Assembly: GCF_002285285.1 (NCBI RefSeq)
Contig: NZ_NSJF01000005.1
Span: 186,001-250,000 of the forward strand
Source of the DNA: Vandammella animalimorsus
GTDB taxonomy: Bacteria; Pseudomonadota; Gammaproteobacteria; Burkholderiales; Burkholderiaceae_C
DNA length: 64,000 bases
Direction: 5' to 3'
Position numbers and translations under genes: made by a program. The notes below the pieces were generated by a model. That model was given only the letters and a program-made list of their open reading frames with translations. It made no database searches and was not told the DNA's origin. Shown one piece after another: positions 7,340-16,617 of the stretch (positions are counted from its first letter, which is position 1; every line of letters starts with the position of its first letter).

Positions 7340-8854
7340 ATGACTGAAATGATTGACCACCTGGCGCTGGGCTTCAGCGTCGCCTTCACCGCCCAGAACC
7401 TGCTGTATGCCTTCATCGGCTGCCTGATGGGCACCTTGATCGGCGTGCTGCCCGGCCTGGGCCCGGTGCCGACGATTGCCATGCTGCTGCCCATCACCTA
7501 TGGGCTGGAGCCCGTCTCGGCGCTGATCATGCTGGCGGGCATTTACTACGGCGCGCAGTACGGCGGCTCGACCACGGCCATTCTCGTCAACCTGCCCGGT
7601 GAATCGGCGGCCGTGGTGACCGTGATCGACGGCTACCAGATGGCCAAGAAGGGCCGCGCCGGCCCGGCGCTGGCCGCCGCGGGCATCGGCTCGTTCATCG
7701 CCGGCTGCTTTGGCACGCTGTGGATTGCGGCCTTTGCCGTGCCGCTGACCAAGGTGGCCTTCATGTTCGGTCCGGCCGAATACTTCTCGCTGATGGTGCT
7801 GGGCCTGATCGGCGCTGTGGTGCTGGCCTCGGGCTCGCTGCTCAAGGCCATCGCCATGATCGTGCTGGGCCTGCTGCTGGGCATGATCGGCACCGACATC
7901 AACTCCGGCGTGGCCCGTTATTCGTTGGGCGTCCCGGAGCTGACCGATGGCATCGACTTCGTGGTCATCGCCATGGGCGTGTTCGGCTATGGCGAAATCA
8001 TCGCCAACCTCTCGCGCCCGCCAGAGAACCGCAACATCATCACCACCAAGGTGCGCGGCCTGATGCCCACGGCCGAGGACTTCAAGCTGATGTTGCCGGC
8101 CATCCTGCGCGGCACCATGCTGGGCTCCATGCTGGGCATTCTGCCCGGCGGCGGCGCGCTGCTGTCCTCCTTTGCGTCCTACACGCTGGAGAAGAAAACC
8201 AAGCTCAAGCCCGGCGAGGTGCCCTTTGGCCAGGGCAACATCCGCGGCGTGGCAGCGCCTGAGTCGGCCAACAACGCCGGCTCGCAGGCTTCGTTCATCC
8301 CGCTGCTGACGCTGGGCATCCCGCCCAATGCCGTGATGGCGCTGATGGTTGGCGCCATGACCATCCACAACATCCAGCCCGGCCCCGAGGTCATGACCAG
8401 CAACCCCGAGCTGTTCTGGGGCCTGATCGCCTCGATGTGGATCGGCAACGCCATGCTCATCATCCTGAACCTGCCGATGATCGGCGTCTGGATCAAGTTG
8501 CTGACCGTGCCCTACAACTGGCTGTTTCCCTCCATCGTGCTGTTCTGTGCGCTGGGCGTGTACACCACCAACAACAACGTGTTCGACATCTGGATGGTGG
8601 GCATCTTCGGCTTCGTCGGCTATCTGTTCCACAAGCTCGCGGTCGAGCCCGCGCCGCTGCTGCTGGGCTTCATCCTCGGGCCGATGATGGAGGAGTACCT
8701 GCGCCGTGCGCTGCTGCTCTCGCGCGGCGACTGGTCCGTGCTGGTCACGCGCCCGATCTCCGCCGGCCTGCTGATTGCAGCTGCACTGCTGCTGATCATC
8801 GTGCTGCTGCCATCGATCCGCAGCAAGCGCGAGGAGGCCTTCGTCGAAGATTGA
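7340..8854 (+). CDS. tctA: Tripartite tricarboxylate transporter large subunit TctA
   Basis: 504 residues with about twelve membrane helices. The TctA family signatures are present twice: GCLMGTLIGVLPGLGPVPTIAMLLP near the start and GSMLGILPGGGALLSSFASY in the middle. Also seen are YYGAQYGGSTTAILVNLPGE, and GVAAPESANNAG followed by ASFIPLLTLGIPPNAVMA. The protein forms the transport channel with TctB. It ends 4 bases before an SDR reductase gene, so the three genes are probably one transcript. The substrate cannot be read from the sequence; solute specificity depends on the missing TctC partner. Confidence 0.95.
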   Translation: MTEMIDHLALGFSVAFTAQNLLYAFIGCLMGTLIGVLPGLGPVPTIAMLLPITYGLEPVSALIMLAGIYYGAQYGGSTTAILVNLPGESAAVVTVIDGYQMAKKGRAGPALAAAGIGSFIAGCFGTLWIAAFAVPLTKVAFMFGPAEYFSLMVLGLIGAVVLASGSLLKAIAMIVLGLLLGMIGTDINSGVARYSLGVPELTDGIDFVVIAMGVFGYGEIIANLSRPPENRNIITTKVRGLMPTAEDFKLMLPAILRGTMLGSMLGILPGGGALLSSFASYTLEKKTKLKPGEVPFGQGNIRGVAAPESANNAGSQASFIPLLTLGIPPNAVMALMVGAMTIHNIQPGPEVMTSNPELFWGLIASMWIGNAMLIILNLPMIGVWIKLLTVPYNWLFPSIVLFCALGVYTTNNNVFDIWMVGIFGFVGYLFHKLAVEPAPLLLGFILGPMMEEYLRRALLLSRGDWSVLVTRPISAGLLIAAALLLIIVLLPSIRSKREEAFVED

Positions 8855-8858
8855 TGCA

Positions 8859-9659
8859 ATGCCGAACGCCATGCCCACCGCCCAGCCCGCTTCGTTGACG
8901 ATCCTCACCGGCGCCTCGCGCGGCCTGGGCCTGGCCATGGCGCGGCAACTGCTGCAGCCCGGCCAGACCCTGTTGACCATGGCGCGCCAGCCCCATGCTG
9001 GCCTGGTTGCCGAGGCCCAGCGCGCTGGCGCCAGGCTGGAGCAATGGACCGTTGATCTGGGCGAGCCGCAGCAGGCCGCGCAGCGCCTGCAGGATTGGCT
9101 GCGCAGCCAGCCGGCGGGGGCTTTTGGCGTGGCCACGCTCATCAACAACGCTGGCGTGATCCCGCCCATTGCACCGCTGCGGCGCAGCCAGCCGGCGGCC
9201 ATGGCGCAGGCGCTGCGCGTCGGGCTGGAGGCGCCCATGCTGCTGAGCGCAGCCTTCCTGGCCGCCACCCAGGGCTGGGCCGGGCAGCGCAAAATCCTCA
9301 ACATCTCCTCCGGCCTGGGGCGCCGCCCCATGGCCTCGCAGGCCCCGTACTGCGCCGCCAAGGCCGGGCTGGACCACTTCACCCGCTGCCTGGCGCTGGA
9401 AGAGGCCGCCACGCCGCAGGGCGCGCAGGTCTGCGCCCTGGCGCCGGGCGTGATCGACACCGACATGCAAACCCACCTGCGCAGCGCCGCCGCGCAGGAC
9501 TTCCCCGATCTGCCGCGCTTTGCAGCCCTGAAAAGCCAGGGCCAGCTCAGCAGCGCCGAGGACACGGCGCGCCGCATCCTGGCCTACCTGCAGCGCCCCG
9601 ATTTCGGCCAGCAACCCATTGCCGACATCCGCGAAGTGGCCGCTGGCGGCGCAGGCTGA
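8859..9659 (+). CDS. SDR family NAD(P)-dependent oxidoreductase
   Basis: 266 residues, or 262 from the ATG at 8871. The Rossmann glycine motif TGASRGLG is at about residues 18-25. LINNAGV follows near 97, then a catalytic serine in ILNISSGLG, and YCAAKAG with the YxxxK pair near residue 168. The TGASRGLGLAMARQLL start, the APGVIDTDMQTHLR loop and the shortened C-terminus resemble sepiapterin-reductase or benzil-reductase-like members. The substrate is unknown. The 4-base gap to tctA suggests the reductase may act on a metabolite of the imported carboxylate, but this is inference from position. Confidence 0.88.
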   Translation: MPNAMPTAQPASLTILTGASRGLGLAMARQLLQPGQTLLTMARQPHAGLVAEAQRAGARLEQWTVDLGEPQQAAQRLQDWLRSQPAGAFGVATLINNAGVIPPIAPLRRSQPAAMAQALRVGLEAPMLLSAAFLAATQGWAGQRKILNISSGLGRRPMASQAPYCAAKAGLDHFTRCLALEEAATPQGAQVCALAPGVIDTDMQTHLRSAAAQDFPDLPRFAALKSQGQLSSAEDTARRILAYLQRPDFGQQPIADIREVAAGGAG

Positions 9660-9761
9660 AGGCCGCTTTCACGATTCGTTTTGCAAAGAGGCGCTGCTGG
9701 CCGCGCCCGATGCGTCGCCGTGTGCATCGGTACACCTGGGGCAGTGAAGTCGAAGCGGACC

Positions 9762-9790
9762 TTGACGGTAACGCGCGTTATGTCAACAAT
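9762..9790 (+). promoter_or_regulatory. Promoter with embedded palindrome for the RelE-like module
   Basis: A perfect 12-bp palindrome TAACGCGCGTTA (9769-9780) is flanked by TTGAC and GTCAA arms, giving a near-complete palindrome over 9762-9786. TTGACG (9762-9767) with 17 bases to AACAAT (9785-9790) fits a sigma-70 promoter. The toxin ATG at 9796 would then start at or near the 5' end of the mRNA. The likely function is autoregulation by the toxin-antitoxin complex. Confidence 0.55.
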
Positions 9791-9795
9791 GCCTC

Positions 9796-10110
9796 ATGCT
9801 GCCCACCGTCATTGAAGCTGCCGAATACCAAGCCCGCGTCGTGAAGATCCTCTACGCCGAGGAACGCGAGCAATTCAATGTCTGGATCGCCCAAAATCCG
9901 CTGGCCGGTGATTTGGTCGTGGGCACGGGCGGAATGCGCAAAGTGCGCTGGGCTACCAGTGGCAAGGGCAAAAGTGGTGGCGCACGCATCATTTATTTTG
10001 AAATGCTGGCAAGCGGTGTGGTGGTGCTGTTGACGATTTATGCCAAATCAGGGCGTGAAAGCCTCTCGGCCGCTGAGATTGGCATCAAACGGAAAAAAGC
10101 GGGCATTTGA
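9796..10110 (+). CDS. RelE/HigB-like type II toxin
   Basis: 104 residues. The opening VIEAAEYQARVVKILYAEEREQFNVWIAQNPLAGD and the core GGMRKVRWATSGKGKSGGARIIYFE, VVVLLTIYAKS, LSAAEI follow the RelE/HigB-2 ribonuclease family closely, including the basic RKVRW and the YAK segment near the C-terminus used in mRNA cleavage on the ribosome. No ribosome site precedes the ATG; the start is supported by family alignment and by the promoter just upstream. The second gene begins 22 bases after the stop. The toxin-first order is that of higBA-like modules. Confidence 0.88.
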   Translation: MLPTVIEAAEYQARVVKILYAEEREQFNVWIAQNPLAGDLVVGTGGMRKVRWATSGKGKSGGARIIYFEMLASGVVVLLTIYAKSGRESLSAAEIGIKRKKAGI

Positions 10111-10132
10111 TTTTCAATCAAGGAGTATGACC

Positions 10133-10507
10133 ATGGGCCAAAACCGTGACGGCTTGCAGGTGGCCATGCAGGCGCTGAAAAAGCTCGATGTGGATGCGCT
10201 GGTTGCCGCCGCCGAGCGCGATGCAGGCCACCCCATCCCTGGCCTGCGCCAGGGATTGATGGATGCGCGCAGCGGCAATTTCGCCCAGGTGCATACCCCT
10301 GAACAGCTGCAAGCGGCCGCACGCAAGCATCAGGGCGCATACGAGCAACGCAAACTCCAGGCGGGCAGCATGCGCATTCCCGGTGGCCTGCTCTCTGCCG
10401 AGGCAGCCCGGGCCTTGCAAACCTTGCTCGATCGTGGCGCTCCATCGAAAGCGGCCGCCATCAATGCGGCGCTGATTGCCGCTGCGCAACGCGCTGCCCA
10501 GGTCTGA
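10133..10507 (+). CDS. Putative RHH-type antitoxin partner of the RelE-like toxin
   Basis: 124 residues from the ATG at 10133, 7 bases after AAGGAG; the ATG at 10127 is too close to that site. No helix-turn-helix of the usual HigA kind is seen. Instead the last 45 residues read SMRIPGGLLSAEAARALQTL, then LDRGAPSKAAAINAALIAAA. This fits a ribbon-helix-helix layout (strand, helix, S-x-A turn, helix). The middle part, DAGHPIPGLRQGLMDARSGNF, may contact the toxin. I do not recognise the family as a whole. The role as antitoxin rests on position, size and the RHH-like end. Confidence 0.65.
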   Translation: MGQNRDGLQVAMQALKKLDVDALVAAAERDAGHPIPGLRQGLMDARSGNFAQVHTPEQLQAAARKHQGAYEQRKLQAGSMRIPGGLLSAEAARALQTLLDRGAPSKAAAINAALIAAAQRAAQV

Positions 10508-10513
10508 GTCTGT

Positions 10514-13500
10514 TCAGCACGGGCCTGGCCGTTGTAGCACCGGGGCCAGGGCCTGGCCAGTCGGGCTGCCTTGGGCGGCCACGTCCTCGGGCGTGCCTGC
10601 GGCGACGATCTGGCCGCCGGCCTGGCCGCCTTCGGGGCCCAGGTCGATGATCCAGTCGGCCTCGGCAATCAGATCCAGATCGTGCTCGATGACGACCACG
10701 CTGTGCCCGCCATCGACCAGGCGGTGCAGCACGCCGATGAGCTTTTCCACGTCGGCCATGTGCAGGCCGACGGTGGGCTCATCCAGCACGTACAGGGTGT
10801 GCGGGGCCTTGTTGCCGCGGCGGGTGATGTCGTCGCGCACCTTGGCCAGCTCGGTGACGAGCTTGATGCGCTGGGCTTCGCCGCCGCTCAGGGTGGGGCT
10901 GGGCTGGCCCAGGGTGAGGTAGCCCAGGCCCACGTCTTGCAGCAGTTGCAGCGGATGGGCGATGGCGGGCATGCTGGCGAAGAAGCCGATGGCCTCGTCC
11001 ACCTCCATTTGCAGCACCTGGCCGATGTGCTTGCCGCGCCAGGTCACGGCCAGGGTTTCGGGGTTGAAGCGCGCGCCGTGGCAGAGCTCGCAGGGCACTT
11101 TCACATCGGGCAGAAAGCTCATTTCGATGGTGCGCATGCCCTGGCCTTCGCAGGCCGGGCAGCGGCCCTCGCCGGTGTTGAAGGAGAAGCGGCTGACGCT
11201 GTAGCCGCGCGCCTTGGCTTCGAGCGTGTCGGCAAAGAGCTTGCGCACCGTGTCCCAAAAGCCGATGTAGGTGGCCGGGCAGGAGCGCGGCGTCTTGCCG
11301 ATGGGGGTTTGATCGACTTCGAGCACGCGGTCGATGCCCTCGAAGCCTTGCAGGCCGCGCAGGTGTTGCAACTGCCCGGCCGCGCCGCGCTCGCGCAGGG
11401 CTTCGCGCCCGGCCTTGCTGGCCTGCTGGCCGACCAGGCGCGCCACGTTGGCCAACAGCACTTCGCGCGCCAGCGTGGATTTGCCTGAGCCGGATACGCC
11501 AGTGATCGCCACCAGCCGCCCCAGCGGCACCCAGGCGTTGACGCCTTGCAGGTTGTGCAGGCTGGCGCCTTGCAGGCGCAGCGCGGGGCTGTCCGCGCCC
11601 ACGGCGCGGCGCGGGCGAAACGGGTGACGCATGGCCTGGCGCAGGTAGCGGCCGGTGAGCGAGTCGGGGTGCTGCGCCACGGCATCGGGCCGCCCCTGGG
11701 CGACGATGCTGCCGCCGCGCACGCCCGCGCCGGGTCCGATGTCGATGAGGTGGTCGGCGCTGCGGATGGTGTCCTCATCGTGCTCGACCACCACCAGGGT
11801 GTTGCCCTTGTCGCTCAGGGCCTGCAGCGCGCCCAGCAGGATGCGGTTGTCGCGCGCGTGCAGGCCGATGGTGGGCTCGTCCAGCACGTAGCACACGCCT
11901 TGCAGGTTGCTGCCCAGTTGCGCGGCCAGGCGGATGCGCTGGGCCTCGCCGCCGCTGAGCGTGGGCGCGCCGCGATCCAGCGTGAGATAGCCCAGGCCGA
12001 CTTGTTCCAGAAACTCCAGCCGGGAGCGGATCTCGGGCAGCAGGTCGCGGGCGATTTCGGCCTCGCGGAGGCTGAGTGCGTCGGCGGCGCTGCCCGCTTG
12101 CAGGCTTTGCACCCAGGCGCGCAGCTCGCTGACGGTTCGCTGCGCCAGGTCGGTAATGGCCATGCCGTGAAAGCGCACGGCGCGGGCGGTGGCGTTCAGG
12201 CGCGTGCCCTGGCAGGCGGGGCAGGCAGCGTCGTCCAGGCCTTCCACGTCTGGCTCGTCAAAGCTGCGCTCGCGCCCGCGCTCGTCCTGCGGGGCGGAGT
12301 CGTCCAGCGCCTGGCGCTGCTCGCGCGTCAGCGCCAGGCCCGTGCCCACGCAGTCGGGGCACCAGCCGTGCGCGCTGTTGTAGGAGAACAGGCGCGGGTC
12401 CAGCTCGGGGTACGAGGTATGGCATTGCGGGCAGGCGCGCAGCGTGGAATAGCTTTCGATCTGGCCCAGGCCGCGCGTGCCCTGGCCGCTGGGGTCGGCC
12501 GCCAGCGCGGCAGCCAGGCCGCCGGGGCCATCTGGCTGGCCGATGCCGCTGAGCACCTGCACCACGCCCTTGCCGTGTTGCAGCGCCAGCGCCAGTTGCT
12601 CGCGCAGCAGCGCCTCGTTGGCGGGCGTGGCATCCAGGCTGCACACGGGCAGCTCGATGTGGTGTTCCTTGTAGCGGTCCAGCTTTGGGAAGGGCGCGGT
12701 GGGCACAAACGCGCCATCGACGCGCAAATGCGTGTGGCCGCGCAGCCGCGCCCATTCGGCGATCTCGGTGTAAATGCCTTTGCGGCCCACCACCAGCGGC
12801 GCCAGCAGGCCGATGTGCTGGCCGCGGTGTTGGCGCAGCACGTGGGCGGCGATGGCGTCCAGCGATTGCGGCTGCACCGCCGCGCCGTCGTGCACGCAGT
12901 GCTGCACGCCCAGCTTGACGTACAGCAGGCGCAGGTAGTGCCAGACCTCGGTGGCCGTGCCGACGGTGGATTTGCGCCCGCCGCGCGAGAGCCGCTGCTC
13001 GATCGCCACCGTGGGCGGGATGCCGTGCACGGCGTCCACATCCGGGCGGCTGGCCGGCTGCACGATGGAGCGCGCGTAGGCGTTGAGCGATTCCAGATAG
13101 CGGCGCTGGCCCTCGCCAAACAGGATGTCGAAGGCCAGCGTGGATTTGCCCGAGCCGGACACGCCGGTGATGACGTTGAAGCGCCCGCGCGGGATGGAGA
13201 CGCTGAGGTTTTTCAGGTTGTGCTCGCGGGCGTGGACGATGTCGATCGTGGCCGGACGCCGGGCCGCAGCCGTTTTTGCGCCGTACACGGCCTGCGGCTC
13301 AGCCACGTGCAGGCCCTGCGCGGCGTGGGTGGCGTGGGCTGCGGGCGGCTGGCCCAATACTTGCTCGTACTCGCGCAGCGCAGCGCCGGTCAGCGAATCG
13401 GGGTGCCGGGCCACTTCTTCTGGCGCGCCTTGCACCACGATGCGTCCGCCAGCTTCCCCGGCCTCGGGGCCCAGGTCGATGATCCAGTCGGCCGCGCGCA

Positions 13501-16483
13501 TCACGTCCAGGTTGTGCTCGATCAGGATCAGCGAGTGCCCGGCATCGAGCAGCTTGCGCAGCGCGCGCATGAGCTTGGCGATGTCGTCGAAATGCAGGCC
13601 GGTGGTCGGCTCGTCAAATAAAAACAATGTCCCCTTGCGCGCCAGCGGCTGGCGGCTTTTGCTGGCCTGCTGCGCGGCTTCGGCCAGGTGCCCGGCGAGC
13701 TTGAGGCGCTGGGCCTCGCCGCCGCTGAGCGTGGGCACGCTCTGGCCCAGGCGCAGGTATTCCAGCCCCACGTCGGCCAGCGGTTGCAGGGCGCGCAGCA
13801 CCTCGCGATCGGCGGTAAAGCACGCCAGCGCCTCGTCCACCGTCAGCGCCAGCACGTCGGCCACGTTCAGCGCCTGGCCGCCGCGCTCGATCTGCACCTC
13901 CAGCACCTCGGGGCGGTAGCGGCTGCCGTTGCACTCCTGGCAGCGCAGATAGACGTCGGAGAGGAACTGCATCTCCACATGCTCAAAACCGCTGCCGCCG
14001 CACACCGGGCAGCGCCCATCGCCGCTGTTGAAGCTGAACTTGGCCGCCGTGTAGCCGCGCTGGCGCGCCAGCGGCGCATCGGCAAAGAGCTTGCGGATGG
14101 CATCCCAAGCGCCCACGTAGCTGGCCGGGTTGGAGCGCGCCGTCTTGCCGATGGGCGATTGATCGACGAACACTGCATCGGCCAGGTGGTCGGCCCCCAG
14201 CAGCGCATCGTGCGCGCCGGGCGCTTCGCTGGCCTTGCCAAAGGCGCGCAGCAGCGCCGGGGCCAGCACGTCCTGGATCAGCGTGGACTTGCCCGAGCCG
14301 GACACGCCCGTGACGCACACCATGCGCTGCAAGGGGAACTCCACATCCATGCCTTGCAGGTTGTTGGCGCGCGCGCCCTGCAGCAGCAAACGCGGCGTGC
14401 CCGGCTGCACGGCGCGGCGCGCCGGGCTGTCGATGCGCAGCCGCCCGCCCAGGTATTGGCCGGTGAGCGTGTCGGCCTGGCGCAGCGCGGCAGGCGTGCC
14501 GTCGAACACGATGCGCCCGCCGCCGCTGCCTGGGCGCGGCCCCATGTCGATGATGCGGTCGGCCGCCAGCATCACCGCCGGGTCGTGCTCCACCACCACC
14601 AGCGTGTTACCCGCATCGCGCAAGCGCAGCATGGCCTGGTTGATGCGCTGCATGTCGCGCGGGTGCAGGCCAATGCTGGGCTCGTCGAGCACGAACAAGG
14701 TGTTGACCAGCGAGGTGCCCAGCGCCGTCGTCAGGTTGATGCGCTGCACCTCGCCGCCGCTCAAGGTGCGGCTTTGCCGATCCAACGTCAGATAGCCAAT
14801 GCCGACCTCGTTGAGAAAGCGCAGCCGCGCGTTGATTTCTGCCAACAGCATGCGCGTGGCCTGGGCTTGGGCGCCGTCGTCATCCTCGGGCGGCGCCAGG
14901 GTGGCCATGAAGTGCGCCAGCCGCGCCAGCGGCAACTGCATCAGATCGTGCAGGCACAGGCCGGGCAGGGCCTCCAATTGCGCGCGGCTCCAGCCCACGC
15001 CTGCGGGCATGAAGCGCTGCGCAGCGGGCAGGGCCGCATCCGCCGCCACCTTGGTGCCCACGCGCCAGAGCAGGCTTTGCGTCTTCAGCCGCGCGCCTGC
15101 GCAGGCCGGGCAGGTGGTGTAGCTGCGGTATTTGGAGAGCAGCACGCGGATGTGCATCTTGTAGGCCTTGCTCTCCAGGTATTCGAAAAAGCGCGCAATG
15201 CCGTACCACTTCTGCGTCCACTTGCCGTTCCAGTCCGGCGCGCCGTGCAGCACCCAGTGCCGCTGCTCGGGCGTCAAGTCCCGCCAGGGCGTGTCGCGCG
15301 GGATGCTCCAGCTCTCGGCGTGGCGCAGCAAATCGTCCTGAATCTCCTTCCAGGCCGGGGTTTGGATGGCCTTGATGGCGCCCTGGCGCAAGCTCAAGCG
15401 CTCATCGGGGATCACCAGGCCCCAGTCCACGCCGATCACGCGGCCAAAGCCCCGGCAGGCCTCGCAGGCCCCGGCCGGGGAGTTGAAGGAAAACATCGAG
15501 GGCGTGGGCTCCTGATAGCGCAACTGGCTTTCGGGGCAGTGTAGGCCCTGGGAGAAGTGCAGGATTTCGGGCGCTGCGGCCTCGCCCTCGGCCTCAGCCT
15601 CGGGCAGCACATACACCGCCAGCCGCCCGTGGCCGCGCTGGAAGGCCGTCTCCAGCGCCTCGACCACCCGCGCTGGCTCGGCACGCGAGAGGCGAAAGCG
15701 ATCGGCCACCACATCCAGCACCTTGCGCTGCGCCGGGGCGGGGCTTGCTTTGGCGGCCTTGCCCGTTTTCTTCACGGCCTTGGCCGTGGCTGCAGTGGCT
15801 GCGGCCTGCTCCACCTGCACCAGCCGCTGGGCCTGCACCTTGGTGTAGCCGCTGGCGGCCAGCCACTGCTGCATTTGCTCCTCGCTGGTGTCGGCGGGCA
15901 GCTCCACGGCAAAGGTCACCACCAGGCGCGGATCGCCTGCGCCCTGGCCATCCTCTTTGCCATCCCCCTTGCAGCCCTCCTTGCCGAAGCGCGCCTGCAA
16001 GGCCGCGTACACGCTTTGCGGCGTGTCGTGGCGCACCGGCAGGGCCGTTTGCCGGTCGTAGAGCTGGGCTGTGCGCGCAAACAGCAGCTTCAGGTGGTCG
16101 TTGAGCTCGGTCATCGTGCCCACGGTGGAGCGGCTGTTGCGCACCGGGTTGGTCTGGTCGATGGCGATGGCCGGCGGCACGCCCTCGATGCGGTCCACCG
16201 CGGGCTTGTCCATGCGGTCGAGGAATTGCCGCGCGTAGGCAGAGAACGTCTCCACATAGCGGCGCTGGCCCTCGGCGTAGAGCGTGTCGAACACCAGCGA
16301 GGACTTGCCGCTGCCGCTGGGGCCGGTGACCACCGTCAGCGTGCCGGGGGCGATGTCCACATCCAGATTCTGCAAATTGTGCTGGCGCGCGCCACGGATG
16401 CGGATGGCCTGTGGCTGCGGGGCCGCTGGGCTGGCTGGGCTGGTTTTTGGGGTGTCGGAGGAGGGGGCGTCGGAGCGGGGCAT
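10514..16483 (-). CDS. uvrA: Double-length excinuclease ABC subunit A (tandem UvrA)
   Basis: 1989 residues, about twice the usual 940. Four ABC ATPase cassettes are visible, with Walker A motifs near residues 54 (GPSGSGKSS), 724 (GVSGSGKST), 1104 (GVSGSGKST) and 1660 (GVSGSGKST). Each is matched by an LSGGE signature (LSGGEVQR once, LSGGEAQR three times). Zinc-module cysteine sets appear in both halves, for example CPVCGGSGFEHVE with CQECNGSRY and CPACEGQGMRTIE with CELCHGARF. UvrA recognises DNA lesions and loads UvrB in nucleotide excision repair. The two halves are complete UvrA-like units in one chain, instead of the usual dimer of single units. The start at 16483 is the ATG nearest the conserved AIRIRGARQHNLQNL; the frame is open further up to 16621. 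Confidence 0.92.
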   Translation of the reverse strand: MPRSDAPSSDTPKTSPASPAAPQPQAIRIRGARQHNLQNLDVDIAPGTLTVVTGPSGSGKSSLVFDTLYAEGQRRYVETFSAYARQFLDRMDKPAVDRIEGVPPAIAIDQTNPVRNSRSTVGTMTELNDHLKLLFARTAQLYDRQTALPVRHDTPQSVYAALQARFGKEGCKGDGKEDGQGAGDPRLVVTFAVELPADTSEEQMQQWLAASGYTKVQAQRLVQVEQAAATAATAKAVKKTGKAAKASPAPAQRKVLDVVADRFRLSRAEPARVVEALETAFQRGHGRLAVYVLPEAEAEGEAAAPEILHFSQGLHCPESQLRYQEPTPSMFSFNSPAGACEACRGFGRVIGVDWGLVIPDERLSLRQGAIKAIQTPAWKEIQDDLLRHAESWSIPRDTPWRDLTPEQRHWVLHGAPDWNGKWTQKWYGIARFFEYLESKAYKMHIRVLLSKYRSYTTCPACAGARLKTQSLLWRVGTKVAADAALPAAQRFMPAGVGWSRAQLEALPGLCLHDLMQLPLARLAHFMATLAPPEDDDGAQAQATRMLLAEINARLRFLNEVGIGYLTLDRQSRTLSGGEVQRINLTTALGTSLVNTLFVLDEPSIGLHPRDMQRINQAMLRLRDAGNTLVVVEHDPAVMLAADRIIDMGPRPGSGGGRIVFDGTPAALRQADTLTGQYLGGRLRIDSPARRAVQPGTPRLLLQGARANNLQGMDVEFPLQRMVCVTGVSGSGKSTLIQDVLAPALLRAFGKASEAPGAHDALLGADHLADAVFVDQSPIGKTARSNPASYVGAWDAIRKLFADAPLARQRGYTAAKFSFNSGDGRCPVCGGSGFEHVEMQFLSDVYLRCQECNGSRYRPEVLEVQIERGGQALNVADVLALTVDEALACFTADREVLRALQPLADVGLEYLRLGQSVPTLSGGEAQRLKLAGHLAEAAQQASKSRQPLARKGTLFLFDEPTTGLHFDDIAKLMRALRKLLDAGHSLILIEHNLDVMRAADWIIDLGPEAGEAGGRIVVQGAPEEVARHPDSLTGAALREYEQVLGQPPAAHATHAAQGLHVAEPQAVYGAKTAAARRPATIDIVHAREHNLKNLSVSIPRGRFNVITGVSGSGKSTLAFDILFGEGQRRYLESLNAYARSIVQPASRPDVDAVHGIPPTVAIEQRLSRGGRKSTVGTATEVWHYLRLLYVKLGVQHCVHDGAAVQPQSLDAIAAHVLRQHRGQHIGLLAPLVVGRKGIYTEIAEWARLRGHTHLRVDGAFVPTAPFPKLDRYKEHHIELPVCSLDATPANEALLREQLALALQHGKGVVQVLSGIGQPDGPGGLAAALAADPSGQGTRGLGQIESYSTLRACPQCHTSYPELDPRLFSYNSAHGWCPDCVGTGLALTREQRQALDDSAPQDERGRERSFDEPDVEGLDDAACPACQGTRLNATARAVRFHGMAITDLAQRTVSELRAWVQSLQAGSAADALSLREAEIARDLLPEIRSRLEFLEQVGLGYLTLDRGAPTLSGGEAQRIRLAAQLGSNLQGVCYVLDEPTIGLHARDNRILLGALQALSDKGNTLVVVEHDEDTIRSADHLIDIGPGAGVRGGSIVAQGRPDAVAQHPDSLTGRYLRQAMRHPFRPRRAVGADSPALRLQGASLHNLQGVNAWVPLGRLVAITGVSGSGKSTLAREVLLANVARLVGQQASKAGREALRERGAAGQLQHLRGLQGFEGIDRVLEVDQTPIGKTPRSCPATYIGFWDTVRKLFADTLEAKARGYSVSRFSFNTGEGRCPACEGQGMRTIEMSFLPDVKVPCELCHGARFNPETLAVTWRGKHIGQVLQMEVDEAIGFFASMPAIAHPLQLLQDVGLGYLTLGQPSPTLSGGEAQRIKLVTELAKVRDDITRRGNKAPHTLYVLDEPTVGLHMADVEKLIGVLHRLVDGGHSVVVIEHDLDLIAEADWIIDLGPEGGQAGGQIVAAGTPEDVAAQGSPTGQALAPVLQRPGPC

Positions 16484-16617
16484 ACGTGGGGCGTGCCAGG
16501 GGCGTGCGCGGGCCTGGGCAGGGCGAATTTGGAATGGAAATCGCGGGCGTTCTGCCAGATGCTGGGCAAAGTTTCGGCGAAGTGGTTGTGGATGGATTGG
16601 CCTTGTGTGCCAGGGCT

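Noticed and set aside
7211-9577. 788-residue open frame on the minus strand opposite tctA and the SDR gene
   Set aside because: Composition (Gln/His/Asp-rich low complexity) is that of a GC-rich antisense frame; the plus strand has two well-supported genes and the minus frame has no ribosome site or family text.
11546-13621. 691-residue plus-strand frame inside uvrA
   Set aside because: It is the antisense shadow of the conserved ATPase and zinc-module coding sequence, with Ala/Gln/Val-rich filler and no motifs.
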